Below, one piece after another: positions 35,348 through 47,057 of a stretch of 64,000 nt of DNA (positions are counted from its first letter, which is position 1; every line of letters begins with the position of its first letter). Under the pieces are notes generated by a model. The model saw nothing but the letters and a program-made list of their open reading frames with translations, searched no databases and was not told where the DNA came from. The DNA comes from Alopecurus myosuroides. Taxonomy: Eukaryota; Streptophyta; Magnoliopsida; Poales; Poaceae. The stretch spans positions 60,053,852 through 60,117,851 of the forward strand of contig CM054060.1 of assembly GCA_028641055.1 (NCBI GenBank). Reading direction: 5' to 3'. A program made the translations under genes and the position numbers.

Positions 35348-37374
35348 CGCTGAAAAATTCTGATAGTGCTGCGTTTATACAGGCAACCATTGATTACTGT
35401 GTATCCTTTGCATCGACGCTGTATCTGTCTTTGCAAGACCTCGTCTGCTCCATCCGGAAACTTCTGTTCAACTAAGAAGTCTAAGTATGGAATCGTCCAA
35501 TCTGGGTTAACTAGCAGAACTTCAATTGACTCAGAAACGAGAGGATAATCAACATCCCCACCTTTGATCGATGGTTCGTGCAAGTGTTGGACAAACACAC
35601 CAGGTTGTAGAGTTCTCACTCTTTCCGACCCCATGCGGGCTAATGCATCCGCGTTCCAATTTGCTTCCCTTTTTATATGAAGCACTTCAAATCCAAGGAA
35701 GCAAATGGCAAACTCGTCCACCATTCTCCGATATTCGGCCATGATGGAGATTTTGGCGTCCCATGTTTGGTTTAGCTGATGTTGTACCAAATCTGAGTCA
35801 CCGTAACATAGTATGCGTTTGACGCCTATTTCTTTTGCAATATGCAAGCCATGAAGCAATGCTTCGTATTCTGCCACGTTATTACTGGCGTTGAAGTGTA
35901 TCTGCAGTACATACTTCATAATGTCACCTTTTGGGGATTTTAGCACTACACTAGCTCCAGCACCTTCTTTCATCTTGGATCCATAAAAGTGCATGATCCA
36001 GAATTCCGACTCTGGCGTTGGTGTGTTCTCCATTGCTTCTGTCCAATCAGCGGCAAAATTTTCCAACACCTGGTATTTAATTGTTGTCCGGGGTTGGTAC
36101 TTAATGTCGAACGCAGCTAGCTCAATGCCCCATTTGGCTACTCGGCCTGTTGCGTCCGCATTGTTAATGATATCCCCTAGTGGTGCTTTGCTTACCACTG
36201 TTATGGAATGTCCTTGGAAATAATGGCGGAGTTTTCTAGATGCGAAAAACACGCCATATGCCAACTTTTGATAATGTGGGTACCTTTCCTTTGACTCGGA
36301 GAAAACTTCGCTAACATAGTATACTGGATGTTGATCCGGTAAGCTTTGTTCTTCTTTCCGCCTTTCCACAATTATCACAACGTTAATAACCCTGTTTGTT
36401 GCTGTAACATACAGCAACATAGGTTCTTCGTATTTTGGCGATACCAGAATCGGTGCTTTCATCAAGGTTTCTTTCAGCTGGGTTAATGCTTTGTTCGCCT
36501 CTTCTGTCCATTCAAATTTGTCGGATTTCTTCAACAATTTGTATAATGGCAGAGCTTTATCTCCTACCCGGCTTATGAATCTGCTGACTGCGGCTGCAGA
36601 ACCCGTCAATCTTTGTACATCCTTTAAACACGTAGGCTTTGTGATGTTCAAGATTTCCTTGATCTTTTCCGGGTTTACTTCTATTCCTCTGTGAGAAACG
36701 ATAAAACCCAGAATCTTTCCAGAGGGAGCCCCGAATACGCACTTTAATAGATTCAACTTCATTTTGTAAGTGCGCAAATTTTCGAAGGTTTCTCGTAGAT
36801 CTTCAAGGAGTGTGTCCTTTTCCTTGGAAACTACGGCAATATCATCCACGTAAACGTGAACACTTTTGCCAATCTGACTATGCAAGCATCTTTGCATGCA
36901 ATGCTGGTATGTAGCACCTACGTTCTTCAGACCGAAAGGCATGGTTATGTAATAGTATGTTCCATATGGTGTTATGAAGGAAGTTTTGATTTGATCTTCC
37001 TCCTTCATACGTATTTGATGGTACCCGGAGTAAGCATCCAAAAAGCATAAAAGTGCAGAGTCAGAAGTGGAATCTATTATTTGATCGATTCGCGGTAACG
37101 TGAACTTATCTTTTGGACACAATTTGTTCAATCTGGTGTAATCTATACACATCCTAAGAACAGTACTATCTTTCTTCGGGACTAATACTGGGTTCGCAGA
37201 CCAGTCAGTATGTATAACTTCCCGGATAAAATCAGCTGCTAAAAGCCGGATAATTTCCTTGCCTATAGCCTTCCGTCTTCTTCCATCAAAACGACGGAGA
37301 CCTTGTTTGACGGGTTTTGAACCTGGAATTACCTTCAATTGATGCTCAGCAAGTTCCCTGGGTACTCCCGACAT
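35326..37374 (-). pseudogene. Gypsy reverse transcriptase and RNase H domains
   Basis: A 682-residue open frame. RT: PVLVPKKDSTVLRMCIDYTR, FLDAYSGYHQIRM, TMPFGLKNVGATYQ and the catalytic YVDD at residues 175-178. The connection and first RNase H follow (YVSEVFSESKERYPHYQKLA, LRHYFQGHSITVVSKAPLGD). A second, plant-type RNase H comes next: IMHFYGSKMKEGAGASVVLK, NNVAEYEALLHGLHIAKE, ILCYGDSDLVQHQLN, NADALARM. In that second domain the first catalytic residue, normally Asp in FDGS, is Tyr (FYGS, codon near 35983-35985). Two RNase H domains in series support the Tat lineage. Upstream the same frame runs back to the protease, broken by stops near 37440 and at 37606. Confidence 0.9.
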
Positions 37375-37605
37375 GTCCGCAGGACACCAGGCAAATATAT
37401 TCCAGTTCTCACGGAGGAACTCGATGAGCGCGCTTTCCTATTCGTCAGTCATCCCTGTCCCCACTACGACAAAAAATTTCGGATCTTTGGTATCTAGGAT
37501 AACCTGTCTTGTATTATCGTAAGCTTTGAAGCTATCTGCCGGCTTCCGGCTTTCTTTTCCTGCCAGCATTTCCATCGGCGATACTTCCTTTGCTAGCTCT
37601 ATCAG

Positions 37606-38139
37606 TTATTCCTTTGCTATTACTTTTTTAGCGCAAAGGGTGTTTCCTTTTTCCAGCTCGTTCGCCAGTTTGAAGTCTCCCGATATGGTGATTACTCCTC
37701 CTTTTGGCCCTGGCATCTTCAGCTTGTTATAAATATAACATGATCTTGCCATGAATTTGGCGAAAGCTAGACGTCCGAGTATTGCATGGTATACACTTTC
37801 GAACGGCACCACCTCGAATGAGATTTTTTCCTGTCGGAAATGTTCTCTTTCTCCAAAGGTTACATCTAGGGAAATTTCTCCTAGGGAATGTGCTTGTCTG
37901 CAAGGAACGATGCCGTGGAAACGTATGTTCCTATGTTTGAGCTGGGTTTCGGAGATTCGCAGATGCTTCAGTGTATCCAAGTACATAATATTGATACTGG
38001 ATCCTCCATCCATCAGCACTCTTATTAACCTAGTGTTTTGAACAATAGGGCTTACAATTAGAGCTTGTGTGCCGGGTTCTGGGATATTTCCGGGATGATC
38101 TGACTGATCCCAGGTAATTGGCGTATTGGAATACTTCAA
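37606..38139 (-). pseudogene. Gypsy aspartic protease region
   Basis: Retropepsin-like part of the polyprotein, in the same frame as RT. The catalytic motif is in VLMDGGSSINIMYLDTLKHL (DGGS form of DTG/DSG), and a second conserved part reads YHAILGRLAFAKFMA. The frame stops at 37606, then resumes toward RT. The enzyme would cut the polyprotein during particle maturation. It cannot be made together with RT as read. Confidence 0.85.
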
Positions 38140-38511
38140 GAATTTGGGCGTTGGAGGGACAACCGCGTTTATTTCTCGAAGTGTTCGCTTTGCCTGCTTT
38201 GCTGAGGGAGTTGCCAGGAAAGTTAAATTGCATTCTCCATCAACTCTCGGGAATTTCGGTTCGCCTTTTCGCTGCTGTTCCTGGATTTTTTAATCAGTGT
38301 CCGATTCACTGTCTTCTTTTTCAGCTTCTGGCCTTTTCTTGGAGAATTTCCTCTTAGAGTTCTTTCCTTTATTCCCGGATCCTGCAGTGCCCTTCATATG
38401 CTTATTGAGGTGACACTGCGCATTTGTATGGGCAGGCTTCCCAAATTGTGAATGGTGGACACAGTTTTTCGACTTAATCTTTTCCCATTCTTCCTTAGAA
38501 TAGGAGATAGG

Positions 38512-40785
38512 TTATGTGCTTCTTCCTTTCCATTTGCCGCCAGTATCCTTTCCAAAGGCTAAATTTACTTCTTTGGGCTTTATTTGCGCTTCTGGAGTAG
38601 TCTTCTTTTCAGAACGTGGTGTCTTTTTGGCCTGGACCAAAGCATCTATATTTCTACCTCTCGCTCTGATGTCATATTCGTCTTCTGCATGCTCATTGGC
38701 GGTAGTAAGCATAGATCCGAGATCTTTGTGCTCCTTTGAACCAACCATGAACAGGACGAGGCCGGGTTTTAGTCCATTGATGAAAGCATGCATTGCTTGA
38801 ACATCACTTACTCCAGAGCAGTTGTTTTTCATTGATGTCCATCTTGATATAAAGTCGACATACGACTCGTCTTCAAATTGGACGCAGCGGTTTAGCTCGT
38901 TGATACTATTAGGGCGTTTGTACGTACCCCAGAAGTGCTGAGCGAATACTCTAGCCATATCATCCCAGCTATCCACTGTTCTTGACGGAAGCCCGTTAAT
39001 CCAATCTCTAGCTCCATCCAGCAACATTAGGGGTAGGAATTTTACTGCTTCCAGGTCTGTCCCTTTGTTGATCTGAACGAAAGTATAGTAATATGAAAGC
39101 CATGTATCCGGATTTTCTACTTCCGGTATACTTTTGGTAAGTTGGACCAACTTTGGCAAAGCCAGAATGTAGAGTTATTCTTCGGATCCTGTCAATGAAA
39201 CACTTAGGTCTAAAGTATAGATCATCTCTTTCCGCCTTATCGGCGTGTGCGGAATATCTGCTGGCTGAATGGACAGAAGGGGATCTGCTCCTTTCTGGCC
39301 CATTGTTGCGCGAATGTGCTCTTCCTGGATTATCCCTATTTCGTCCATTATCGCGTCCTTTGGAATGAGGCGGAGTTCTACTGCTTGGCCTTTCTTTATT
39401 CCTAGGAGGAGTACGGGACCTCTCACGCCTGTGAGGATTTTCATTTCTTCAGGCTTTTTCAGCTGGGCGTCTCGGAGGCGGCATCATTTTTTCGTCTTTC
39501 CGGTTTTGTTTCTCCCGGTCTTTGTGATCGCGGGGTATATTTCCGCCTTTCGGCATATGGGATCCCGTTCTGGACGCTTCATCCCTATTTTCCAGGATTT
39601 TCTTGTCCTTCTTAGGATCTCCCGTTTTGTCCTCAGAATCGACTGAATCTCCAGGTTCTCCAGGTCCAGGTGCTCCAGCGGCGCAAGTGGCAATTTTGCA
39701 TAGGGCCGAGTCGTTGTGCAACTTCCCTGATCTTGCCCGACCTCGCTGTTGCTGTTCCAGTGCTTTATCCAGGAAAGCATACGCTCCTTGTAGCTTTTCT
39801 TCTTTGGAGTACAGATCGTCATTAAGGATGGCGACCGCAGCCTCCGCGTTTTCAGCTGCGGTTTTATAAATGTGTTCGCCCTTAGCGTTTACGCTGTCAA
39901 CCTGTCGTTACCAAGAAGGATTTTGCAACCGTTCTTTTGCTGGCAGTACGTCCGGCCTTGCGATTCCGGGTAATCTCGTGGGTTTTATCCCGGACATATT
40001 CCTTCTTTCGAATTCTTCAATTTCCTCCTGCTTTGCTTTTACAGTAGCTTGGGCTTTAAGGAGATTTTCTTGCGATCGAAATAGTTGTTGCTGTTGCCGC
40101 ATAATGGCTTGCCTTCTGGCTTCCAGCACTTCCGTTGGCTCGTAAGGTCCGACCGGGGTTTGGATCAGATTGATCTCGTCTTGTTCCGACAATTCGGGGG
40201 TAGGGATTTCTTTCTTTTTCTTATCCACAGGTGTGACCCCGCTTGCTCCTCCGGCTTCCAGGTTTTGGCTAGCATTATCTGCCAACTTTTTCTTCTGGAG
40301 TTTGTACTGGAGTTTCTTGGCAGTCTTCTTTTTCTTCTTGGAAGAGGGAGGTTTTTACTAGGTTCTTCCTCTGTCAATTCCTTGATATCGGGGTAAATAG
40401 GGCTGGTTTCGCCATCCTCTCTTTCCTCATATGGTGGAGGCATTTTGGGGTCTTCCTCGTCTTCAGCGTCCGAGTTATCATTCGGTTTTGACATAAGTAC
40501 TTCATGGAAGCCCCCAGTCATAGATTTAACCTTTCTTTCGAAAGCGTCTTCATCTTCGACTTCTGAATCTATGTATTCAGATTCAGGTTCCGACTCCAAT
40601 CTTGCCTCTATGGCAGCTAGTACGGAGTCAGCTTCTGAGTTCACCGTTTCATTGCCGGGTGTTGGATCTTTCACTAGCTCTGTGGGATTGTTGTTTTCTG
40701 CCTCTTCCACGGGATTACTTACTTCCGTGTTTTCAGCGACCTCGGATTGCACCATGCCAATAAAGTGAGATCTGATTGCAGGCAT
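38512..40785 (-). pseudogene. Gypsy gag region, broken
   Basis: The capsid part (39159-38512) has the Retrotrans_gag pattern: NPDTWLSYYYTFVQINKGTD, LLDGARDWINGLPSRTVDSW, FAQHFWGTYKRP and SYVDFISRWTSMKNNC. The N-terminal part (40785 to about 39908) is acidic and repetitive (SEVEDEDAFERKVKSMTGG), then has a coiled-coil-like stretch (ARRQAIMRQQQQLFRSQENL). Between them the frame changes at least near 40300 and near 39700, with stops. No clear zinc knuckle is left between gag and protease, though HCHLNKHMKG-like residues on the minus strand near 38400 may be a remnant. The gag protein would form the particle. Confidence 0.8.
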
Positions 40786-41125
40786 CTCTGAAGAGGCAGC
40801 AAATTCAGGGTTTTGGTGATCTGAGAAAAATCCGGTATCATAGTTTTCTTCTACTGGGTATAGGGCGGGTGGGATGAACTTACTTCCACCACAGAATCCC
40901 GTTGCTTCTGCAGTTAATCCGACAAAGATGTTTGCAGATTCAATCGGTAAAACTCAAGCACTTACCAGATGATTTCATGCTAGCACGTACGATCCATTGT
41001 CGAGGAAGTGCCCAACGTCGTTGTTGAATTCCAAGCTTCCGACAATTATGGTACTGCCGATTCCGCCGAGTATCTCCGATCGAAACATAACGCCTGACGT
41101 CGCTCGCCCCACGGTGGGCGCCAAC
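40786..41125 (-). other. Gypsy leader and primer binding site
   Basis: Untranslated leader between the 5' LTR and gag. Beside the LTR the minus strand reads ttggcgcccaccgtggggcg, a primer site of the TGGCGCC class common in plant Gypsy elements. Confidence 0.75.
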
Positions 41126-41676
41126 TATCGAGACATCGTAGTAGAGGTCATAGACTGGGGTGACATGAGTCTACAGGTAAAGACGTGGGGGGACGTGGTA
41201 GTACGACAACCAGGAACACCAAAATTACTCAGGTTCGGTACGTTGCAACTAGGCGGCGTTGTTACTCCTACAATCTCACTAAATCAGGGCTGAAGCCTGA
41301 AGTATACAAAGTACAACGTGAGAAGGGTTTCGCTAACTCGGCGAGGATCAACTTCTCGGCGAGTTGGCTTCTAACTAATTGTATGTCTGTTGTCTTTCTT
41401 CTCTCCCGTCCGACTTTATATAATAGCCGGGTTAGGGATTACAGAAAGGAAAGCTAGAAGACTACGGAAAGTACCTAACTTGGAAAGCAGGAATCCGTCT
41501 TCTACTCCAAGCAGCACCACTTTGGGCCGTGGTCCGGGTTCTTCTAGAATCCGCCTTATGTGCGTCAGCTTACTGGGCCACCTAACGGACTGTGATCCAT
41601 TACCAATAAGGCCACCCTGGTACTCCGGCTCTTTAGGACAATGCCTGATATACCCCTAATCGGTATAAATCAGACA
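41126..41676 (-). repeat. Gypsy 5' LTR (right)
   Basis: 551 bp, plus strand tatcgagacatcg to aatcagaca. One terminal base has changed from the TG/CA rule (tatcgag instead of tgtcgag). Confidence 0.93.
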
Positions 41677-41681
41677 ACTCC
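41677..41681 (+). repeat. Target duplication of the large Gypsy, right
   Basis: actcc, equal to 29317-29321. Confidence 0.85.
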
Positions 41682-41726
41682 CGCGCCACGCGGCACGACT
41701 CTCGCGCCTCATTTTTCATAGTTATA

Positions 41727-42160
41727 ATAATTATTTTTTAAACAGAAAATGTATTTGAAATGTTTACGCAATTTTAAAAACTTTTTATATTGAAAGTTTC
41801 TTCAAATTCAAAACCAATCATAAACTAGGTTTTTAAAAATGTTTGAAATTTCAAAAAAATTTACTAGTTTAAATAGCTAAAATAATTATTTTTTAAAACA
41901 AAAAATGTATTTGATATTTTTGTTCAATTTTAAACACATATCATATAGAAAGTTTCTTCTAATTCGAAACCATTCATAAACTAGGTTTTAAAAAATGTTT
42001 GAAATTAAAAAAAATATTACTAGTTTAAATAGTTAGAATAATTGTTTTTTAAAACAGAAAATGTATTTGAAATGTTTTTGCAATTTTAAACACATTTCAT
42101 ATTGATAGTTTCTCCTAATTCGAAATCATTTCAAATGTATTTGAAAAAACATTTTGAAAA
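41727..42160 (+). repeat. AT-rich tandem repeat, ~155-bp period, nearly three copies
   Basis: Copies start ataattattttttaaa at 41727, 41882 and 42038. Each holds cataaactaggttttaaaa-like and gaaagtttcttctaattc-like words. Confidence 0.85.
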
Positions 42161-42654
42161 AGTATTTAAACGGGGCAGGGAAAAAATGGCGGCACGAAAC
42201 AAAAAAAGGAAATTTTGGGCCTTTTGCCCCGGTTCGTGTTACCAACCGGGGCAAAAGGGGGGAGGTGGGAGGCAAGCGAGGGCCCACCTCCCCCTTTTGC
42301 CCTTTTGCCCCGGTTCGTGTTACCAACCGTGGCAAAAGGCCCCCACCTATATAACCCCGGGCGGAGCAACTGCCCGGGGCAAACCCTGAGACGACGCAGA
42401 AACCGCTAAGTCCCCGACGACGCAGAAATCCCCACGACACCGTTAGGCTGCCGGATTTCCGCGCCGCGCCGTTCGAAGTCGCCGCCGTGCGCGCCACTGC
42501 GCCCTCCCCCTCGCCCCCGAGCCCGCGCCTTCCCCTAGTACTGCTCGCCGCCGTGCTGCTCGGCCCCGTACTGCTCGCCGCCGTCGACTCGCGCCCGCGC
42601 CCTCGAGGTGAGCGGCCGGCGCCGGCCACTGGCCCTCATCGCAGTTATACTCAA

Positions 42655-42935
42655 TTTTTTTGTTTTAGTAAATTTTAGTATTAGTTTTACTCTTAATACT
42701 GTTTTAGTTTGTAGTGTTAATTAACAGAACCATTAGCTATTAGTATTTAGTATTTAGTTTTAGCATTTTTATTTTTAGTGTTAGCATTTTTAGTTTTAGT
42801 ATTAGTTTTAGTGTTAGTATTTTTTAGTGTTACCATTTTTAGTTTTAGTATTATTTTTAGTGTTAGCATTTTAGTTTTAGTGTTAGTATTTTTTTAGTAT
42901 TAGTTTTAGTGTTAGCATTTTTTAGTGTTAACTAA
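42655..42935 (+). repeat. Low-complexity ttttagtgttag repeat
   Basis: Imperfect short units of ttttagt and gttag, most likely in an intron of the CACTA ORF that follows. Confidence 0.7.
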
Positions 42936-43026
42936 ATATGCCATTAGCTGTAAGTATACCATCCGTAATCCCGTCCTAAATATGGTGAGATCATAAAGAA
43001 GTTGAACCCTTCGGTGCACATCCGTA

Positions 43027-43880
43027 ATGGTAACATTCCTCATAAATCCCGTCCGGGGTTATGAAGAAAGTACACTCCCCGGTGGACTCAATGACGGTGG
43101 AGGTGAAGACGACGGCTCGCAGTACCTGAATGAATCAGGCCAGGGAACAGAGGAAGAAGAGCAATTGCAAGGAACATATGCGGAACCGGAGAAAACCAAT
43201 GATGAACAAGCCTTAGTGAAGGTTGCATCGACATCGTCTAGCAAGAGGTCGAAACGAGGCCGGGCTCAAGAGATGAGCTCGAAAGTGCATCTGCGAATCG
43301 AGCAAGTCTATCGATCCGGCAAACCTGCTTGGCCCATCAAGACAACAACTAAGTTTACAAGCCAATGTGGAGTTATTGTTAGGGACATGATCCCAATAAG
43401 TACTGAAGAATGGAATGCGCCAGCAAAGGACGAAGACGATCCTGACCGTCTGGCAGTTTCTTTTGTCTCAGACCCGTCCAAACAACTCATGTTCGACAAG
43501 CTGATGAACCATTTCAGTCTTCCAGAATGTGATACCGAGAAGACACAGAACCAAATGCGCGACGCAGTGATGCACTGAGATCTGAAGTAGATGGCCGAGG
43601 CTTTCAATGCTTACAAGAAAAGATTATGGAAGGAAGATCAGAAGAAAAACGAAGTCCCAAAATTCGAGGGGCCGCTTTAGAAGAAGAAGGCACACTGGCC
43701 AGCATTTCTGGCGTACAAGGAATCACACAAGGAGAAGAAAAGGTCAGCCAAGAATGCGGCAAATGCGGCAAGGAAGGTATATCACCATAAGATGGGTTCA
43801 GGTGGCTACAGAGTTGCAGTGCCTAAGTTTGACAAACTCGAGGCAGATCCGCGAGAGAAGGGAATCATTCCAGGTACAGC
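43027..43880 (+). pseudogene. CACTA (En/Spm-type) ORF fragment with three stops
   Basis: One frame runs through the whole segment. The first part is acidic (GGLNDGGGEDDGSQ, GTEEEEQLQG), then a conserved core: HLRIEQVYRSGKPAWPIKTT, FTSQCGVIVRDMIPISTEEW, MFDKLMNHFSLPE. The end has HWPAFLAYKESHKEKKRSAK and YHHKMGSGGYRVAVPKFDKL, known from the plant transposase family Ptta/En/Spm. Stops lie at 43576-43578, 43588-43590 and 43678-43680. All are TGA or TAG codons that a C-to-T change from CGA or CAG would give. The sequence is then lost in LTR DNA near 43880. In an active element the product would take part in CACTA transposition. Confidence 0.75.
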
Positions 43881-44890
43881 TGATCAAAATCCCCGAAAAA
43901 GTTCCACAGCCGTCGTCACCGTCAACCCCAGATCAGGAGGGTTCTGAAGCTGTTTCCGGCACCCTGTCGGAGAGGAGATCATCACCAGAGGCCTCTTCAT
44001 CACCATGCCTGCCTCCGGAGTGATGCGTGAGTAGTTCATCCTTGGACTACGGGTTCGTAGTTGTAGCTAGATGGTTGTTTTCTCCTTATATGCCTCCATG
44101 TTTAGATCTCGTGAGCTGCCTATCATGATCGAGATTGATCTTATGTAATTCTTTGTGCCGTGTTTGCTGGGATTCGATGAATATTGATCTTATGCCAAGT
44201 TGATTATAGTCTTTATTTGCATATGTTATTTGTGATCTTGCATGCTCTCCGTTTCTAGTGGTTATTCTGGCCAAGTAGTTGCTAGTGACTCCAAGAGGGA
44301 GTATTTATGCTCGATAGTGGGTTCATGCCTCCTTGTTGCCTTGCTCGAGTGACATAAACGTGAAGGGGGAAGATGTGTTGTTGCCATTAGAGAGAAAACA
44401 ACGGTGAGAGTGCCCGCATGCATAATCATTGCTTATATTAAACACTTTGTTTAATGCAATCATCTGTTGCTTGCAATTTAATACCTGAGGGGTTTCGGAT
44501 GATAACCTGAGGGTGGATCATTAGTCATAGATGTAGATGGATGTCGGTCTATGTATCTTGTTGTAATACCCGCACTAAATACCATAGTAATCTTCATGTC
44601 ATATTATGCACTATGGTGCAACCTTTATTTGTCAATTGCCCAGCTGTAATTTGTTCACCCAACATGCTATCTTTTATGGAGACACACCACTAGTGAAACT
44701 ATGAACCCCGATCCATTTTCCACACTGTTAAACAAACCACAACAATTTCCTGCTTTCTTTACTTTCTGCAAGCATACAATGTTTTTCCACACTATACGTC
44801 TAATCTTTGTTTTCAGCAAGACCGGCGAGATTGACAACCTCACTGTACCATTGGGAAAAAGTATTTTGATTGTGTTGCGTGCAGGTTCCA
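43881..44890 (+). repeat. Truncated LTR (3' part)
   Basis: Matches about 45560-46594. The 5' ~400 bp are missing at the junction with the CACTA ORF. Confidence 0.75.
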
Positions 44891-45152
44891 CGTTATTGCT
44901 GACACCGGTGAAGTGCAAGCACCACCGTCAGTGGCATCAACCTTCCGAAGATTCTCTTTCTCCTACTGGATTGATAACCCTGGTTCTTAACTAAGGGGAA
45001 AACTCCTACCATTGTGCTTATCACACCTTCCTCTTGGGGTTTCCAACAACGCAGAGAAAGGATTTAACTCTGCCAGCAACACATGTCACCTCAGAATTTT
45101 TTTTTTATCATTTACCTACTCGAGGACGAGTAGGAAGTAAGCTGGGGGATGT

Positions 45153-46594
45153 TGATACGTCATAAACGTATCCATAATTTCTGATGTTCCATGTTTTTTC
45201 ATGTTATTTTCTACATGTTTGCTATACACTTTATGCCATTTTTATCGATTTTATGTGACTAACCTATTGATAAGATGCGACAGAGCCAGTTCCTTTTTTT
45301 TGTTTCAGAAAAGCTCTTCTGGAAATATTCTCGGAATTGGACGATTCAAAAACCGGGAATCTTAGAAATCTGCCGCGCACACGGAGTCCGAGGAGACCCG
45401 GAGGGAGGCCATAGAGGCCCACAAACCATAGGGCGGCGCGCCCCTGGCCGCGCCATGGGGTGGTGTGGGCCCCCCTCATCGCCCAACGACGTCGCCCTTT
45501 CGCCTATTTATACCCCTCGGGAGGTTAACCCTAAAAACGTAAGAATTTTCCAAGAAAAACACCCGAGGCCGCCGTCATCGTCAACCCTAGTTTGGGAGAG
45601 TTCTGGAGCTCTCCCCGGCAGTCTGCCGGGAGGGGAAATCATCACCGGAGGGCTCTACACCACTATGCCCACCCCCGGAATGATGCATGAGTAGTTCATC
45701 CTTGGACTATGGGTCCATAGCAGTAGCTAGATGGTTGTTCTCTCCTCTTTATGCCTCATGTTTAGATCTTGTGAGCTGCCCGACATGATCAAGATCATCT
45801 TATTGTAATGCTACATGTTGTGTTTGCTTGGATCCGATGAATATTGAATGCTCTGTCTCTTGATTATCAATCTATCATGTTCTTTTCATGTGTATGTTAT
45901 TTATAATCTTGCATGCTCTCCATTGTTAGTAGATGCTCTGGCTAAGTAGATGCTAGTGACTCTAAGAGGGAGTATTTATGCTCGATAGTGGGTTCATTCC
46001 TCCCTTGCATTTGTGCTCGAGTGACAGAAACATGACGAATGGGGGATGTGATGTTGCCATTAGGGAGAAAACAACGATGTTTACATTGTTTACATTACAC
46101 ACTTTTCTTAATTTGATTATCTGTTGCTTGCAACTTAATACACAAGGATTGCTCGGATGATATTCTGAGGGTGGATTAATAGTCACAAATGCAGTTGGAT
46201 AACGGTCTATGAGTCTTGTTGTAATGCTCGCATGAATCACATAGTAATCATCATGCCATACATATGTACTATGGTGCAACCTTTATATTTGTCAGTTGCC
46301 CAGCTCTAATTTGTTCACCATACATGTTATCTATCTTCTATGAAGAGACATCACTAGTGAACTGTGGACCCCGGTCCATTTTCCTCATACTGATAATACA
46401 TCCTCTGCAATCTCTGTTTTCATGATGCTGCTACTGCTTTAATTCTGCCATCACTGTTCTCTTTCATCTACTACAAACAAATATTATGTTCCACACGTAT
46501 CGTTTAACCTCTTTGTGTTCAGCAAAACCGGTGAGATTGACAACCTCACTGCTTCGTTGGGGCAAAGTGATTTGATTGTGTTGTGTAGGTTCCA
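45153..46594 (+). repeat. Full LTR, ~1.44 kb
   Basis: Starts tgatacgtcataaacg just after a polypurine tract and ends near gtaggttcca. The end is inferred from the matching point in the truncated copy. Confidence 0.7.
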
Positions 46595-47057
46595 TGTTGC
46601 TTCTGAACCGGTAGTGCGCCCTGCCACCTCAGCTGCATCAACCTTCAGAAGTTGCTTATTTCTCCTACTGGTCTATTCAACCTTGGTTTAAACTGCTACT
46701 GTGCTTTTCATACCTTCCTCTTGGGGTCTCCCAACGAGTGCAAGCCCTGCACCATCAACCCTCTAATTCTACTAGATAGAGAGAGAGAGAGGCTTGAGAT
46801 CCAATTGTGTGTTTTGTTTTGAGCCTTGGGGTGCTTTATATAGTGGCAGGGATGATGAGACTTGCCATAGGGGAGAGGGAGTCCTAGTTGAACTAGGAGG
46901 AGGTGGCCGTACCACCAAAGGAGGCCGCACCACCAAAGGAGGCCGCACCCCTCCCTCCTACCTCAACTCGGATTTGGGGGTGGAGTCCAACTCCACCTCC
47001 CTCTCCCTTCCTTTTTTTCCTTTTCCCCCCTTTTCTTCACTTCTTCTCTCCAATAAA

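Larger units (their letters stand above)
29322..41676 (-). mobile_element. Gypsy LTR retrotransposon of Tat-like organisation, 12.36 kb
   Basis: LTRs of 547 and 551 bp are flanked by the 5-bp duplication actcc. The sense direction is minus: 5' LTR 41676-41126, primer site beside it, gag, protease, RT with a second RNase H, integrase, then a ~4-kb region with an opposite-strand gene, then the 3' LTR. The extra RNase H and the opposite-strand ORF between integrase and 3' LTR are features I associate with the Tat lineage. It split the CACTA element. Confidence 0.93.
41682..43880 (+). mobile_element. CACTA element, right part (continuation)
   Basis: After removal of the Gypsy, the GC-rich sequence upstream of the AP2-like gene continues here (gcgccacgcggcacgactc). 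Then come an AT-rich tandem array, subterminal ttgccccggtt repeats (42217-42340), tatataa at 42348-42354, a GC-rich leader and a transposase-type ORF. The part from 42207 could also be a second, separate CACTA element. It is cut at about 43880 by LTR sequence. Confidence 0.55.
43881..46760 (+). mobile_element. Rearranged Gypsy with large LTRs, gag-pol lost
   Basis: The order is: truncated LTR (43881-44890), leader (44891 to about 45095), polypurine tract (taagctgggggatg near 45138-45152), full LTR (45153-46594), second leader (46595-46760). The leader words atcaacctt and cttcctcttgggg occur after each LTR. The LTR type (tgatacgtc start, ctcgatagtgggttcat inside) is one I know from Athila-like Triticeae Gypsy families. 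This order needs at least one recombination or large deletion. Confidence 0.7.

Noticed and set aside
44683..46365. cactagtg words at about 44687 and 46352 as possible CACTA termini
   Set aside because: Both occur at the same place in the two Gypsy LTR copies, so they are part of the LTR.
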